NCBI RefSeq assembly: GCF_000424325.1
Contig: NZ_AUJR01000040.1
Coordinates: forward strand, 1 to 45,489
DNA: 45,489 bases
From: [Clostridium] clostridioforme AGR2157
Lineage (GTDB): Bacteria > Bacillota > Clostridia > Lachnospirales > Lachnospiraceae
Direction of reading: 5' to 3'
Made by a program: the position numbers and the translations under genes. Positions 34,393 to 43,795 of this stretch are shown here, piece by piece (within the stretch, counting starts at the first letter, position 1; every line of letters starts with the position of its first letter). The notes under the pieces are model-generated. The model did no database searches, was not told the origin of the DNA, and was given only the letters and a program-made list of their open reading frames with translations.

Positions 34393-35364
34393 ATGAAAAG
34401 AGAAGAAGCATTATGTAAATTCCGAGAGGAAGAATGTGATTATATAAATGAAGTTAAGGCCCGTTTCCTTAGCAATATTCAGGAAAATGCAAATGACATT
34501 GCGGACTGCCTTCAGAAGGTTTTTGCAGAGATTAGAAGGACAGTAGAGAAGGCGGGAAAAAAGGATATTATGTTTATCCATTTTTCAATGTTACGTTTTG
34601 ATTTCTTGAATCATACATACAGATTTCTGGCACAGATTATGAATGCAAAATGGTATATGGATATGGAACCAGTAGAAGTAACCTTTTCATTAGAGGATTA
34701 TTTTTCTGTATTTACTGAGGCTGGTGAGCGGATGGAACTGGACAGTAAAAAGTACATGGGTAAAATCAACCGTTACGACATCAATAATCTTCTAATGGAA
34801 GCGGGGATGGAATGTAATATCATGTTGGCTAATTTGCTCCGTTTTGTATTTCGGGATATTGAAGAAAACCAGGACTTTAAAGCACTGTCCAAATTGAATA
34901 CATGGGGAATCCGCTGGGGAGAATACCGTGATACAAGCGAGCTGATTGCATGTGCTGACAGGGAGAAAAAGAACCAAAAAGATTGGAACAGAGCCCTCAG
35001 AGAAACAAAAGACAATCCGGGACGGTTGGTTTCCTCGTTTTGGTATGAGGCAGAATTACAGGATTCTGACTGTAAGGGATTACCACTGTGCTTTCTTCAG
35101 CTTGAAAAATGTAGATTACAGAATATAAATTTTGAGAATGCAAACCTGATCGGTGCCCGGTTCAGAAATTGTACCCTTTCTACCTGTAATTTTAAGGGAG
35201 CATCTCTACGGCAGACGATTTTTGAAGGATGTAAATGGGAAAAATGCGATTTCCAGGGGGCAGACCTTACCGAATGCATTTTTTATGAGGACGATATTCC
35301 TTTTTTACATCTTGATGCAGAACAACTGCAGGTAATCTTGATTGACAGGAGGGCACAGGAATGA
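34393..35364 (+). CDS. Pentapeptide-repeat protein
   Basis: A 323-residue protein. The first 220 residues are helical and unrecognised (EALCKFREEECDYINEVKAR). Residues 232-300 form a pentapeptide-repeat helix: LQNINFENANLIGARFRNCT, then LSTCNFKGASLRQTIFEGCK and WEKCDFQGADLTECIF. Such proteins are common partners of VgrG/PAAR genes, where they act as adaptors or effectors. AGGAGG precedes the start. Its stop overlaps the next start (ATGA). Confidence 0.8.
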   Translation: MKREEALCKFREEECDYINEVKARFLSNIQENANDIADCLQKVFAEIRRTVEKAGKKDIMFIHFSMLRFDFLNHTYRFLAQIMNAKWYMDMEPVEVTFSLEDYFSVFTEAGERMELDSKKYMGKINRYDINNLLMEAGMECNIMLANLLRFVFRDIEENQDFKALSKLNTWGIRWGEYRDTSELIACADREKKNQKDWNRALRETKDNPGRLVSSFWYEAELQDSDCKGLPLCFLQLEKCRLQNINFENANLIGARFRNCTLSTCNFKGASLRQTIFEGCKWEKCDFQGADLTECIFYEDDIPFLHLDAEQLQVILIDRRAQE

Positions 35365-35894
35365 GATTTTTCACAATGGAACAGGACAGAGCCATACAGG
35401 ATATCATTCAATTCCGTGATTTTGATATTGCTGGGCCAAGACATATCTTTTATAAAGAGGATGCAGAGGATATCGATACTTCTGCAACGCTGTATCTGGC
35501 ACCTAAAACAGGTGAGACAGCTCCAGATTATATTCAGTTCCCCGTGCATATGGTCTCTGATACAGTGAAAAAGGTATTAGATATGTATGAAGATGATATG
35601 GTTTTCCGCACGATTGTTCTTACCAGCAAAGAAAATGATACTCTTAGAGTTTACCATCATCTGCTGTTGGAACGTCTGGATGTGTTCTCAGAACAGACGG
35701 AGTTCTATCCAAATGGGAGTATCAAGCGATTGGTATTAGATGCAAAAAAAATCGGAGAGCATAAAGTGTTTATGCTCAATGATAAAAGATTTACAAATCC
35801 TTATGTGAGCCTGGAGGTTGTAGAAAGTTTGCTTAGGAGAGGTGTGATCGGCATCATCTGGAAAGAAGTGGAGGTGGAAGGATGGCCGAATTGA
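35361..35894 (+). CDS. 177-residue adaptor-like protein
   Basis: A soluble protein (MRFFTMEQDRAIQDIIQFRD; VYHHLLLERLDVFSEQTEFY; SLEVVESLLRRGVIGIIWKE). The mid-to-late part recalls the DUF1629/Imm43 type of small proteins found beside toxins, but only weakly. It starts inside the stop of the pentapeptide gene and its end overlaps the PAAR-like gene by 13 bases. The tight coupling suggests that the three products act together, as a loading adaptor or chaperone for the tip or Rhs protein. This is inference. Confidence 0.55.
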   Translation: MRFFTMEQDRAIQDIIQFRDFDIAGPRHIFYKEDAEDIDTSATLYLAPKTGETAPDYIQFPVHMVSDTVKKVLDMYEDDMVFRTIVLTSKENDTLRVYHHLLLERLDVFSEQTEFYPNGSIKRLVLDAKKIGEHKVFMLNDKRFTNPYVSLEVVESLLRRGVIGIIWKEVEVEGWPN

Positions 35895-36385
35895 CTGATA
35901 CATATGTAGTACATGGTGCGCCAGCAACTTGCACTATGGGAATGCGCTTTAGTTATATTGCTCTTCACCGCACTTACGGAGTATTCCTGAGGCTGCAGCC
36001 TCAGATGACAGTCGAGGATTGCATTGGCAATTATCATGTCCTTAATTTTGGTGGTTGCTATAGCATGGAGAATCCAGATACTCAAAGAGAAGCGGAGAAA
36101 GTCCGGGAGGCGGTTGAGGAACAGTGTCCTGATACGTTTCTGGACAGCGTGATGGGATTGTTTTGCAGTAAGAAGAAAAAAAAGCAACAAGAGGTATCTG
36201 AGGATGTTCCTCAGGTAGTAGGAAAATGCACACCGATTATCATAGGTAATCAGGAATGGGATAATGGAAAAGACGGCGTAAAAACAGATGGTAAAACCCC
36301 GCTCCTTGGCGGAGCAAAGCTACGATGTAAATATGGCGGTGAAATAGAGATTGTCCATTCGGGGCAGCAGGAAGCTGGCGGTTAA
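35882..36385 (+). CDS. DUF4280 PAAR-like spike tip protein
   Basis: A 167-residue protein of the DUF4280 type. It begins TYVVHGAPATCTMGMRFSYI, has NFGGCYSMENPD in the middle, GKCTPIIIGNQEWDNG later, and ends TPLLGGAKLRCKYGGEIEIV. Four conserved cysteines and the final gly-rich strands are the family's hallmarks; PAAR-like proteins cap the VgrG trimer. A basic insert of lysines (SKKKKKQQEV) lies at about residues 97-106. The gene lies directly before the VgrG-Rhs fusion, whose spike it would most naturally cap. Confidence 0.85.
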   Translation: MAELTDTYVVHGAPATCTMGMRFSYIALHRTYGVFLRLQPQMTVEDCIGNYHVLNFGGCYSMENPDTQREAEKVREAVEEQCPDTFLDSVMGLFCSKKKKKQQEVSEDVPQVVGKCTPIIIGNQEWDNGKDGVKTDGKTPLLGGAKLRCKYGGEIEIVHSGQQEAGG

Positions 36386-36400
36386 GGATAGGAGGATTAC

Positions 36401-39400
36401 ATGAAGCTGGAATTTAAAGAGTTAGAAATTGAATTAGGATTAGATGGGCTTATTCAGGTCGAAGCTTTCCATCTGGTGCAGGGACTTAATGACCATGCAT
36501 TTCTTTCTATAAAGTTCCTTATTGAAGAAGACACATCCGAGGAATTTGTCAATCTGGCCTCTGTGTTTCCAGTTGTCATTAGAGAAAACGCTTATACCAA
36601 AGGGCAGATTATATTCCAGGGCAAAGCGGAGAATGTTTATACAAAAGTAGAAAAAGGGCTTTCATATCTCTATTTTGATGCCTATTCTTACTCTAAGGAA
36701 TGGGATCGAATTGAAAAAAGCAGAAGTTTTTTAGATGGAAGCATGTCCTACATGGATGTGGCGAGAAAGGTACTATCTGATTATAGTCAGGCCGATATAA
36801 AAGACGAAATTACACAAGATGCCCTGATACCGGAGATGCTTTTACAGTATGAGGAAAGTGATTGGGTATTTCTTCGGCGTTTGGCAAGCCATTTTGGAAC
36901 CTATCTGATTGCTGATTGCAGAGATACCTTTGGAAAAGTATATTTTGGAATACCTCATATCAACTATGGAACGGTGCTAAATAATCAGGATTATTCGTTG
37001 GAGAAGGATTTTTTACATTACTCCAAAGTGCTTATGCCCGAGGGAATACTTCCGCAGGAAGCATCGCAGTGGAATATTAAAACGCGTAAATTCCTTTTTA
37101 TGGGGGAAGAACTGAAGATAAATCAGATTTCAGCAGTAGTTACGAAACTTAATATCGAGCTGGAAAAGGGAGAATTGGTATACCGTTATACACTTTCCAG
37201 GAGAGAGGGTATACGCAAGGAAAAAGAGAAAAATCCAAGAATTTTTGGGATGAGTATACCGGCAACTGTAAAGGAAAGGTCGGGTAACCGGGTACGTGTA
37301 CAATTTGACATTGATAAAGCATATGACCCTAATGGCAAGTTTTTTACATATGCAATAGAAAGCAGCAGTTTTTATTGTATGCCAGAAGTTGAAAGCAGGG
37401 TTCATGTTTATTTCCCGGAACACGATGAGCAGAGTGCGATTGCTGTACACGCGATAGGGAGTGGAAGCGGTTCGGGGGGAGGTCAAAATCCCGACAATAA
37501 GAGATTTTCAGATCCAAGTGGAAGTGCCATGGATATGACGCCAGATACTCTTTGCTATGTTCCAAATTCTGATGCAAGCAGTAAGTTATTCATGTCAAAT
37601 GAAGGACAGATCTCTCTAACCGGCTTTGATATTAATATTAAGACACAGAAAGGATTAATGGCAGGCGGTGAAAATCCACCTAAAAACGCTTTTCTTTCCG
37701 GTGGGCAAAAGGTAACTCTTCAAATAGGAGATGGGGCTGACGATGTTATAACAATGGAGGCGGGTACTGACATAACCTCTGCAATGATAGAACATACGGC
37801 AGATTTAAAGCCCGCGGCCCAGCCCTCTGCTGACGAGTTGCTTAATCAGGTGCAGGAGATTGCAGGAAATGATGAGGAAAATAGAAATAACATCAATAAT
37901 GCGGTAACACAACAGTTAGTTTCAAATAAAAAAGCAAGTAAACAAAAATTTTTTAGTGGGGTTGTCAGCATTGCTACGATTATAGGTGGAGTTGCCCTGA
38001 CTATTGCCACTGGAGGTACTGCACTTGCCGTAGTTGGCCCGGTGCTGCTTGCTGCTGCGCCAAAAGCAGCATTTGCAGCGGCAGATATAGCCGAAGGGCT
38101 GGACGGCTACAGCAAAGTGAATGCGCTGGATGCCTCGGCACCTTCCAATTTTATTCGCGATAACCTGATGGGCGGGAATCAGGCATTGTACGATGCCAGT
38201 TCCATGGTGGCCGATATCCTGTTTGATGTTGTATCTGGCAAGGCTATTAAAAACGGTGCCTCAGCCAAGGGACTTACCAAGGTATTGTGCTCAGGTTCTG
38301 AAGCTTCTAATATGGTTGCCCAAGTCGGCGGTACAGTTATTTTTGGAGCCGTCAATGAGTATATGGTAAATGGTTCTGTGAACTGGAAAAACCTGCTTGT
38401 TTATACTGGTGCAGGTATTGTGAAAGGCGTAGCAGGTAATTACCTCACAGATAAGGTCCAGGCTGTTGTGGGTTCTGACAGTAAACTTTTAAATAAGGCT
38501 ATTGGTTTAGGGGTAAATACAACTGTTGGTACAGCAATTGATATTAAAACAAATAATATCCTTGGTGTTGAATATGATCCAATGGATGTACTCACTCAAA
38601 ATTTGATAACCAGTGGTGTTGGGCAGCTTTTTGGAGAGCCGATTGATGTAGTGTCCGGAGCATTTTTAATTACCGCTACTGATTTTATACTTTCAGATAT
38701 TCGTGAACCTCTCAAGATTACGAGAAAATACAGCTCGACCAGTAAACATTCAGGTCTTATGGGGCGTGGATGGAAGTTCATGTTTGAGGGCCGTTTATAT
38801 CGTCATGAGGATAAAATTCATGTGGATCTTGATACGGGGTACCATGTTATTTTTGCATGGGAGGATGGAAAGGCGAAAAACATTACGCCCGGCTGCAGCT
38901 GGTATGAACTGGAAGAGTATGGTGATGAGTGGCGAATTAGGGACCGTAAGAAAAAGCGGGTGTACCGCTATAGTCAGACAGGACTATTGCTCTCAATCAC
39001 AGACCAAAACAGCCAGGTGATTCAGTTTGAATATTATAATGACGTTTTGGACAAGATTACAACCGCTCTTGGCTATGAATTGAAGCTTATCTTGCGTGAC
39101 GGACATCTTATCCAGGTAACAGACGGTCTTGGGCGGACGATGCAATACCGGTATGAAAATGGCCTTTTATCTGATGTAATACATATGGATCAGGGCATTA
39201 CCCACTATGAGTATGATGGGAATGGTTATTTGATTAAAGCGGTAGACCAGGCAAAAGTGACATACCTGGAAAACCAGTATGACGATAGAGGGCGTGTTGT
39301 CCTCCAGACCTTGGCTAATGGGGATACTTATGAGGCTGAGTACATTGATGAAGAACGCCAGGTGAGGGTATACAGCAGCATTGGTGATAAAACAGTGCTT

Positions 39401-42400
39401 TATTGCTATGGGAAAGAGTGTCAGATTCTTTCTATGAGTTATCAAGACGGTACGGAAACACTCTTTGATTACAATGAAGCCGGATACAGGATACAGGAAA
39501 TCAACCGTTTGGGACAGAAAACCAGATGGAGTTATGATGAAATTGGCCGTATGACTTCGGAGGAGTCTGCCAGTGGTCTTATTAACGAATACGTTTATGA
39601 TGAAAAGGATGATTTAAAAGAAGAAAAAGACAATTCCGGCAGGTATATACGATATTTTTACGATGAAAATCACAACCTGATTGAAACAAATGAAAAAGTG
39701 TCCCGTAATGGAACCACAATACAACAGATATATCAGTATGACAGGAAAGGGCGCCTGATTCAAAAAACAGATGCCTGTGACGCTGCTATAACATATACCT
39801 ATGAGGATAAATGTGGGAAACCATCTGTAGTGAGATTTGCAGATGGACAAGAAGTACGTTACGAATATGATGCCCTTGGGCGTCAGATGGCTCTGGAGGA
39901 TGACTGTGGCCGGGTTGAGTATGCGTATAATGCAAAGAATTACCGCACTATGGTACGGGATGGAGAAGGAAATGAGTCCCATTATATGTATGATGGAATG
40001 GGGCGTCTTCTTGCCATGTATATGCCGAAGGCATGGAAGGTACGCAAAAATGAGTACATCTACAAATATGATTTTCTGGACCGTCTCATTGATACGATTA
40101 AACCGGATGGAAGCCACGAGCGGCAGATGCGGGATGGGGAAGGCAATATTTTAAAGAAAGTCCATCCCAATGCGTATGATGCTCTTGGGGATGATGGCGA
40201 AGGAATCCGGTATGAGTATGACAGCGATGGCAACAATATCCGCATCCGTTATCCGGATGGGGGCTGCGAGAGGATTTTTTATGACGCAGAGGGGAGTCGG
40301 GTGAAGCATGTCCTTCCAGAATACTATGATCCAGCCATGGACGATGGTAAAGGGACTGCTTATGAATATGATTCAGCCGGCCGACTCACAAAAATCATAC
40401 TGCCAGATGGAAATATAGAGGCTGAATATACCTATGATCCAATCGGCAATATGATTTCCAGGACGGATCCCCTTGGGAATACCAGCTATTACGATTATGA
40501 CTTACGTGGTAATCTGATTCAGAGCCTGAGTCCGTCAAAAGAGGAGGACGGAGACACTCTCTACCAGAAGATTACATACTCCTATGACGGGAATGGGAAT
40601 AAGATAAAGGAGCACAGGCGCAGCGGATACTGGGATAAAGACGGGAACCTGCTGCGTGAGGACGGAACCGGGTTATGCCTTACGTTTACCTATGACTGCC
40701 GGAGCCGTCTGATACGGGTAGAAGATGGGCTTGGCGCTGTCATAAAATATAGGTATGATGTGCGGGGGAACCGGATCTATGAAGAAAAAGCCATAAATGC
40801 AGAGGTGTGCCAGGTTGTTCATTTTGTATATAATAAAGCAGGGCGCCTGATAGAGCGGCGTGAGGAACTGAACAGCGGCCTGGAGCCCATGGCAGGAGAA
40901 CATAAAATCGCTGTCACAACCTATGGATATGATGAGAATGGAAACCGTATCCTGACCCAGACCCCGGAAGGGTACCGCATCACCCGGGAATATGACACCC
41001 TGGACCGGTTGGTCTTGGAGCGGGTAGAGGATAAGCATAATGGTATTGACCGTTCCGTTAGGGTGAGTTATGACCATGCGGGGAACATCACGAAGCTGGC
41101 CCGCCAGGGCAGGAACGGGCAGCCATGGGAAATCAGCTATGATTACGATTTAAAAGACAGGGTTATCCATTCCAACGATTATTTGGGTCCGGTGTTCCAG
41201 TACGAATATGATAAAAATGACCGCCTCTTGAAGGAAACATTATCCGGGACAGAACTAAACCGGTTCTACGCCTATACTTATGACTGCAAGGGAAACCTGG
41301 TGACGGAGACTGACAGTACCGGGACCCTGCAGGAGAAGCACAGCTACCGGGCAGATGGAAAGCTGACAGAGAGCCAGTTCGCAGACGGGAATGAGCTTAT
41401 ATATTCTTACGGCGTGAATGGACAAGAACGTGAAATCCAAACCGCCAGGAGCCGTCAGAAGAACCAGGCAGCCCAGGAATATACCTACGACGCCAGGGGA
41501 AGGATTACCGGGATTCGGGACGGGAACCAGAACCGGACCGGCTATCGCATGGATTCCTGGGGCAGGGTGCATCAGATTGACACGGCAGAGGGCGGGGAGG
41601 AGAAATACACCTATGATTATGCCGGGCATGTCACCAGCACCACAGATGCCAATGGCGGCGTCATCACGTACCGTTACAACAGCCAGGGGAAGGTCTGCGA
41701 GATCATCGATCAGGAGGGCAACAGCGAGACATTCCGCTATGACCGGGAAGGACGCATGGTGTTCCATGTAGACCGGAACGGGAACCAGGTGCGTACCACT
41801 TACAATGTGGATGGGAACCCGGTACTGGAACACGCCTGCGATTATCTGGGAGAAAATGAAGTGACCCGCTCCTGGGAATATGATGACATCGGGAACGTAA
41901 AGAAAGCGATAGCTGGTGGATTCTGCTACACGTATGAATACCGGCCGGACGGGAAGCTGGTGAGAAAATCATCTTCTGGACGGACGCTTGTTTCCTGCAC
42001 CTATCAGGCGGATAAGAAGTTGAAGTCGTTAACAGATGTGTCAGGAAAGACGGTATATTATAGTTATGATACTCTGGGACACTTGGAGCAGATCTGTGAT
42101 GAGGAAGGGACTGAAATCGCCCGTTACAGCCATACAGCTGGCGGAAAGCTGAAAGAAATCCTCCATGGAAATGGGATGCATACGTTCTATGAGTATGATA
42201 CGGATGATAATATCATAAGGTTGACGCTCAAGAACCAGGAGGGTACTATTTTCTCTGATTTCCGGTATGAGTACGACCTGAATGGGAACCGGACATTAAA
42301 ATCAGGAAACTGTATCCTGCCGGGAGAAGAAAGTCTGAAGGAGCAGATGACCTGCTACCAGTATGACAGCATGAACCGTCTGGTTGAAGAGCGGTATGAC

Positions 42401-43657
42401 AATGCGCCTGTCAGGTACAGATATGATCGTTGTGGAAACCGACTGGAAAAGGTAGATATAACTGGAAAAGTAGCGTATAATTATAATTGTAAAAATCAGT
42501 TAACCAGCAGCAAAAATAACACAGAAACCATAGATTACCGGTATGATTTACAAGGGAATGTACTGGAAGAGGTTGGTTTCCTTGAAAAGACGGAATACCA
42601 TTACAATACCTTTAACCAACAAACGGCGGTACTGATGAAGGATGGTGGTATCCAGGAAAACCGGTATGATGCAGAGTACCTGCGTGCCGAAGTGTCTGAG
42701 AACGGCCACAGATCCAGGTTACTGTATTATAATGGGGAGTTACTGGCGGAGTCCGAACCAGATGAAACAGTGACAAGCCGTTATATCCTGGGTTATGGTG
42801 TGGCGGCAGGCTGGCAGAATGGAAGGGAGGGATATCATTCTTATCATCTGGACGAGCAGAACAGCACGGCATATATTACAGATTTAGGTCAGAGGATAGA
42901 AAACAGTTATCAGTATGATGCTTTTGGCGTAATCCGTGGTAAAAATGAAAATATCAATAATCGGATCTTATATACAGGGCAGCAGTATGACCAAGCGACA
43001 GGGCAGTATTATCTAAGAGCCAGGTATTATAACCCGGTTGTGGGAAGGTTCTTGCAGGAAGATGTGTACCGGGGTGACGGGTTAAACTTATATGCCTACT
43101 GTAAAAATAATCCTGTGCTTTATTATGATCCAAGTGGTTGTGTTGTTCGTAACCCTAATGCTGAGCTAAGAGACGACGGAAATTATAATTATCCAGATGG
43201 AAGCGTAAGAGATGGATCGGGCCATTTTATGGGTAACTCAGGAACCAAACCGGGTGATATGGCAGTTGAGAAAGCATCCAAATATTACCAGGATAATGGT
43301 TATAATGTACTTGGAAAAGAAGTTTCTGTTCGAACAGCAGATGGAGAACTTAGACGATATGATTTGGCAGTTCAAAAAAATGAGCCATATGCTCCGGTTA
43401 TTGGTGTGGAGGTTAAAGGGGATAGTGCTGCAAGAGATAAACGTCAAAGAGCAAAAGATAGCCAGCTGATGGATAGTGGAGGATTTGATACAACTCAAGG
43501 ATCATATGACAGAACAAATGTAAGGCGAATAGATTCTGTGGAAGTAGTGCATGTTCAAGATGGGCAAGTTAAGCCGCCTGATCCAAATGAAGTGTCACAA
43601 TATGATACGGATGGAAATAAAAAGAAAAAGAGTTGTAAAGGTGAATCAGATAGTTAG
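36401..43657 (+). CDS. VgrG-Rhs fusion toxin with C-terminal nuclease
   Basis: A 2418-residue protein. Residues 1-365 are VgrG-like: LLQYEESDWVFLRRLASHF at about 146, then an OB domain at 285-360. A hydrophobic stretch lies at about 520-567 (VALTIATGGTALAVVGPVLL). A DUF6531-type entry follows at about 745 (EPIDVVSGAFLITATDF), and then about 1400 residues of YD repeats form the Rhs shell. The core ends YYDPSGC with Asp2243. The variable tip (about 2247-2418) holds Asp2321 (RYDLAV) and Glu2337-Val-Lys2339 (GVEVKGD), a PD-(D/E)XK nuclease pattern. AGGAGG precedes the start. It is predicted to carry its own spike, protect its toxin in the shell and release it in the target. Confidence 0.85.
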   Translation: MKLEFKELEIELGLDGLIQVEAFHLVQGLNDHAFLSIKFLIEEDTSEEFVNLASVFPVVIRENAYTKGQIIFQGKAENVYTKVEKGLSYLYFDAYSYSKEWDRIEKSRSFLDGSMSYMDVARKVLSDYSQADIKDEITQDALIPEMLLQYEESDWVFLRRLASHFGTYLIADCRDTFGKVYFGIPHINYGTVLNNQDYSLEKDFLHYSKVLMPEGILPQEASQWNIKTRKFLFMGEELKINQISAVVTKLNIELEKGELVYRYTLSRREGIRKEKEKNPRIFGMSIPATVKERSGNRVRVQFDIDKAYDPNGKFFTYAIESSSFYCMPEVESRVHVYFPEHDEQSAIAVHAIGSGSGSGGGQNPDNKRFSDPSGSAMDMTPDTLCYVPNSDASSKLFMSNEGQISLTGFDINIKTQKGLMAGGENPPKNAFLSGGQKVTLQIGDGADDVITMEAGTDITSAMIEHTADLKPAAQPSADELLNQVQEIAGNDEENRNNINNAVTQQLVSNKKASKQKFFSGVVSIATIIGGVALTIATGGTALAVVGPVLLAAAPKAAFAAADIAEGLDGYSKVNALDASAPSNFIRDNLMGGNQALYDASSMVADILFDVVSGKAIKNGASAKGLTKVLCSGSEASNMVAQVGGTVIFGAVNEYMVNGSVNWKNLLVYTGAGIVKGVAGNYLTDKVQAVVGSDSKLLNKAIGLGVNTTVGTAIDIKTNNILGVEYDPMDVLTQNLITSGVGQLFGEPIDVVSGAFLITATDFILSDIREPLKITRKYSSTSKHSGLMGRGWKFMFEGRLYRHEDKIHVDLDTGYHVIFAWEDGKAKNITPGCSWYELEEYGDEWRIRDRKKKRVYRYSQTGLLLSITDQNSQVIQFEYYNDVLDKITTALGYELKLILRDGHLIQVTDGLGRTMQYRYENGLLSDVIHMDQGITHYEYDGNGYLIKAVDQAKVTYLENQYDDRGRVVLQTLANGDTYEAEYIDEERQVRVYSSIGDKTVLYCYGKECQILSMSYQDGTETLFDYNEAGYRIQEINRLGQKTRWSYDEIGRMTSEESASGLINEYVYDEKDDLKEEKDNSGRYIRYFYDENHNLIETNEKVSRNGTTIQQIYQYDRKGRLIQKTDACDAAITYTYEDKCGKPSVVRFADGQEVRYEYDALGRQMALEDDCGRVEYAYNAKNYRTMVRDGEGNESHYMYDGMGRLLAMYMPKAWKVRKNEYIYKYDFLDRLIDTIKPDGSHERQMRDGEGNILKKVHPNAYDALGDDGEGIRYEYDSDGNNIRIRYPDGGCERIFYDAEGSRVKHVLPEYYDPAMDDGKGTAYEYDSAGRLTKIILPDGNIEAEYTYDPIGNMISRTDPLGNTSYYDYDLRGNLIQSLSPSKEEDGDTLYQKITYSYDGNGNKIKEHRRSGYWDKDGNLLREDGTGLCLTFTYDCRSRLIRVEDGLGAVIKYRYDVRGNRIYEEKAINAEVCQVVHFVYNKAGRLIERREELNSGLEPMAGEHKIAVTTYGYDENGNRILTQTPEGYRITREYDTLDRLVLERVEDKHNGIDRSVRVSYDHAGNITKLARQGRNGQPWEISYDYDLKDRVIHSNDYLGPVFQYEYDKNDRLLKETLSGTELNRFYAYTYDCKGNLVTETDSTGTLQEKHSYRADGKLTESQFADGNELIYSYGVNGQEREIQTARSRQKNQAAQEYTYDARGRITGIRDGNQNRTGYRMDSWGRVHQIDTAEGGEEKYTYDYAGHVTSTTDANGGVITYRYNSQGKVCEIIDQEGNSETFRYDREGRMVFHVDRNGNQVRTTYNVDGNPVLEHACDYLGENEVTRSWEYDDIGNVKKAIAGGFCYTYEYRPDGKLVRKSSSGRTLVSCTYQADKKLKSLTDVSGKTVYYSYDTLGHLEQICDEEGTEIARYSHTAGGKLKEILHGNGMHTFYEYDTDDNIIRLTLKNQEGTIFSDFRYEYDLNGNRTLKSGNCILPGEESLKEQMTCYQYDSMNRLVEERYDNAPVRYRYDRCGNRLEKVDITGKVAYNYNCKNQLTSSKNNTETIDYRYDLQGNVLEEVGFLEKTEYHYNTFNQQTAVLMKDGGIQENRYDAEYLRAEVSENGHRSRLLYYNGELLAESEPDETVTSRYILGYGVAAGWQNGREGYHSYHLDEQNSTAYITDLGQRIENSYQYDAFGVIRGKNENINNRILYTGQQYDQATGQYYLRARYYNPVVGRFLQEDVYRGDGLNLYAYCKNNPVLYYDPSGCVVRNPNAELRDDGNYNYPDGSVRDGSGHFMGNSGTKPGDMAVEKASKYYQDNGYNVLGKEVSVRTADGELRRYDLAVQKNEPYAPVIGVEVKGDSAARDKRQRAKDSQLMDSGGFDTTQGSYDRTNVRRIDSVEVVHVQDGQVKPPDPNEVSQYDTDGNKKKKSCKGESDS

Positions 43658-43674
43658 AATCCTTAGCGGGTTTA

Positions 43675-43698
43675 TTCCCCGCCGTAAGCGGCGGGGAA
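43675..43698 (+). terminator. Strong hairpin after the Rhs gene
   Basis: TTCCCCGCCG pairs with CGGCGGGGAA around a TAAG loop (10 bp). No U-run follows on the plus strand (AATTTATCC), so it may be a stabiliser, a weak terminator, or act for the other strand. Confidence 0.5.
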
Positions 43699-43795
43699 AT
43701 TTATCCACTTGGTTGACTGTAACAGCATAGCTATCAATATAATGTGTCTATATCAAGCAAATGAATTTTTAAGACAAGATGAATGAGGAAAATGT

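Noticed and set aside
38800-42600. Repeated short units that might look like a CRISPR or tandem repeat array
   Set aside because: They are YD repeats of the Rhs protein in one open frame, with no conserved spacing of identical DNA repeats.
15690-43657. A prophage or R-type tailocin
   Set aside because: No terminase, capsid, portal, tape measure, holin or lysin is seen, whereas FHA, PP2C-like, DUF4280 and Rhs parts point to a type VI-like system.
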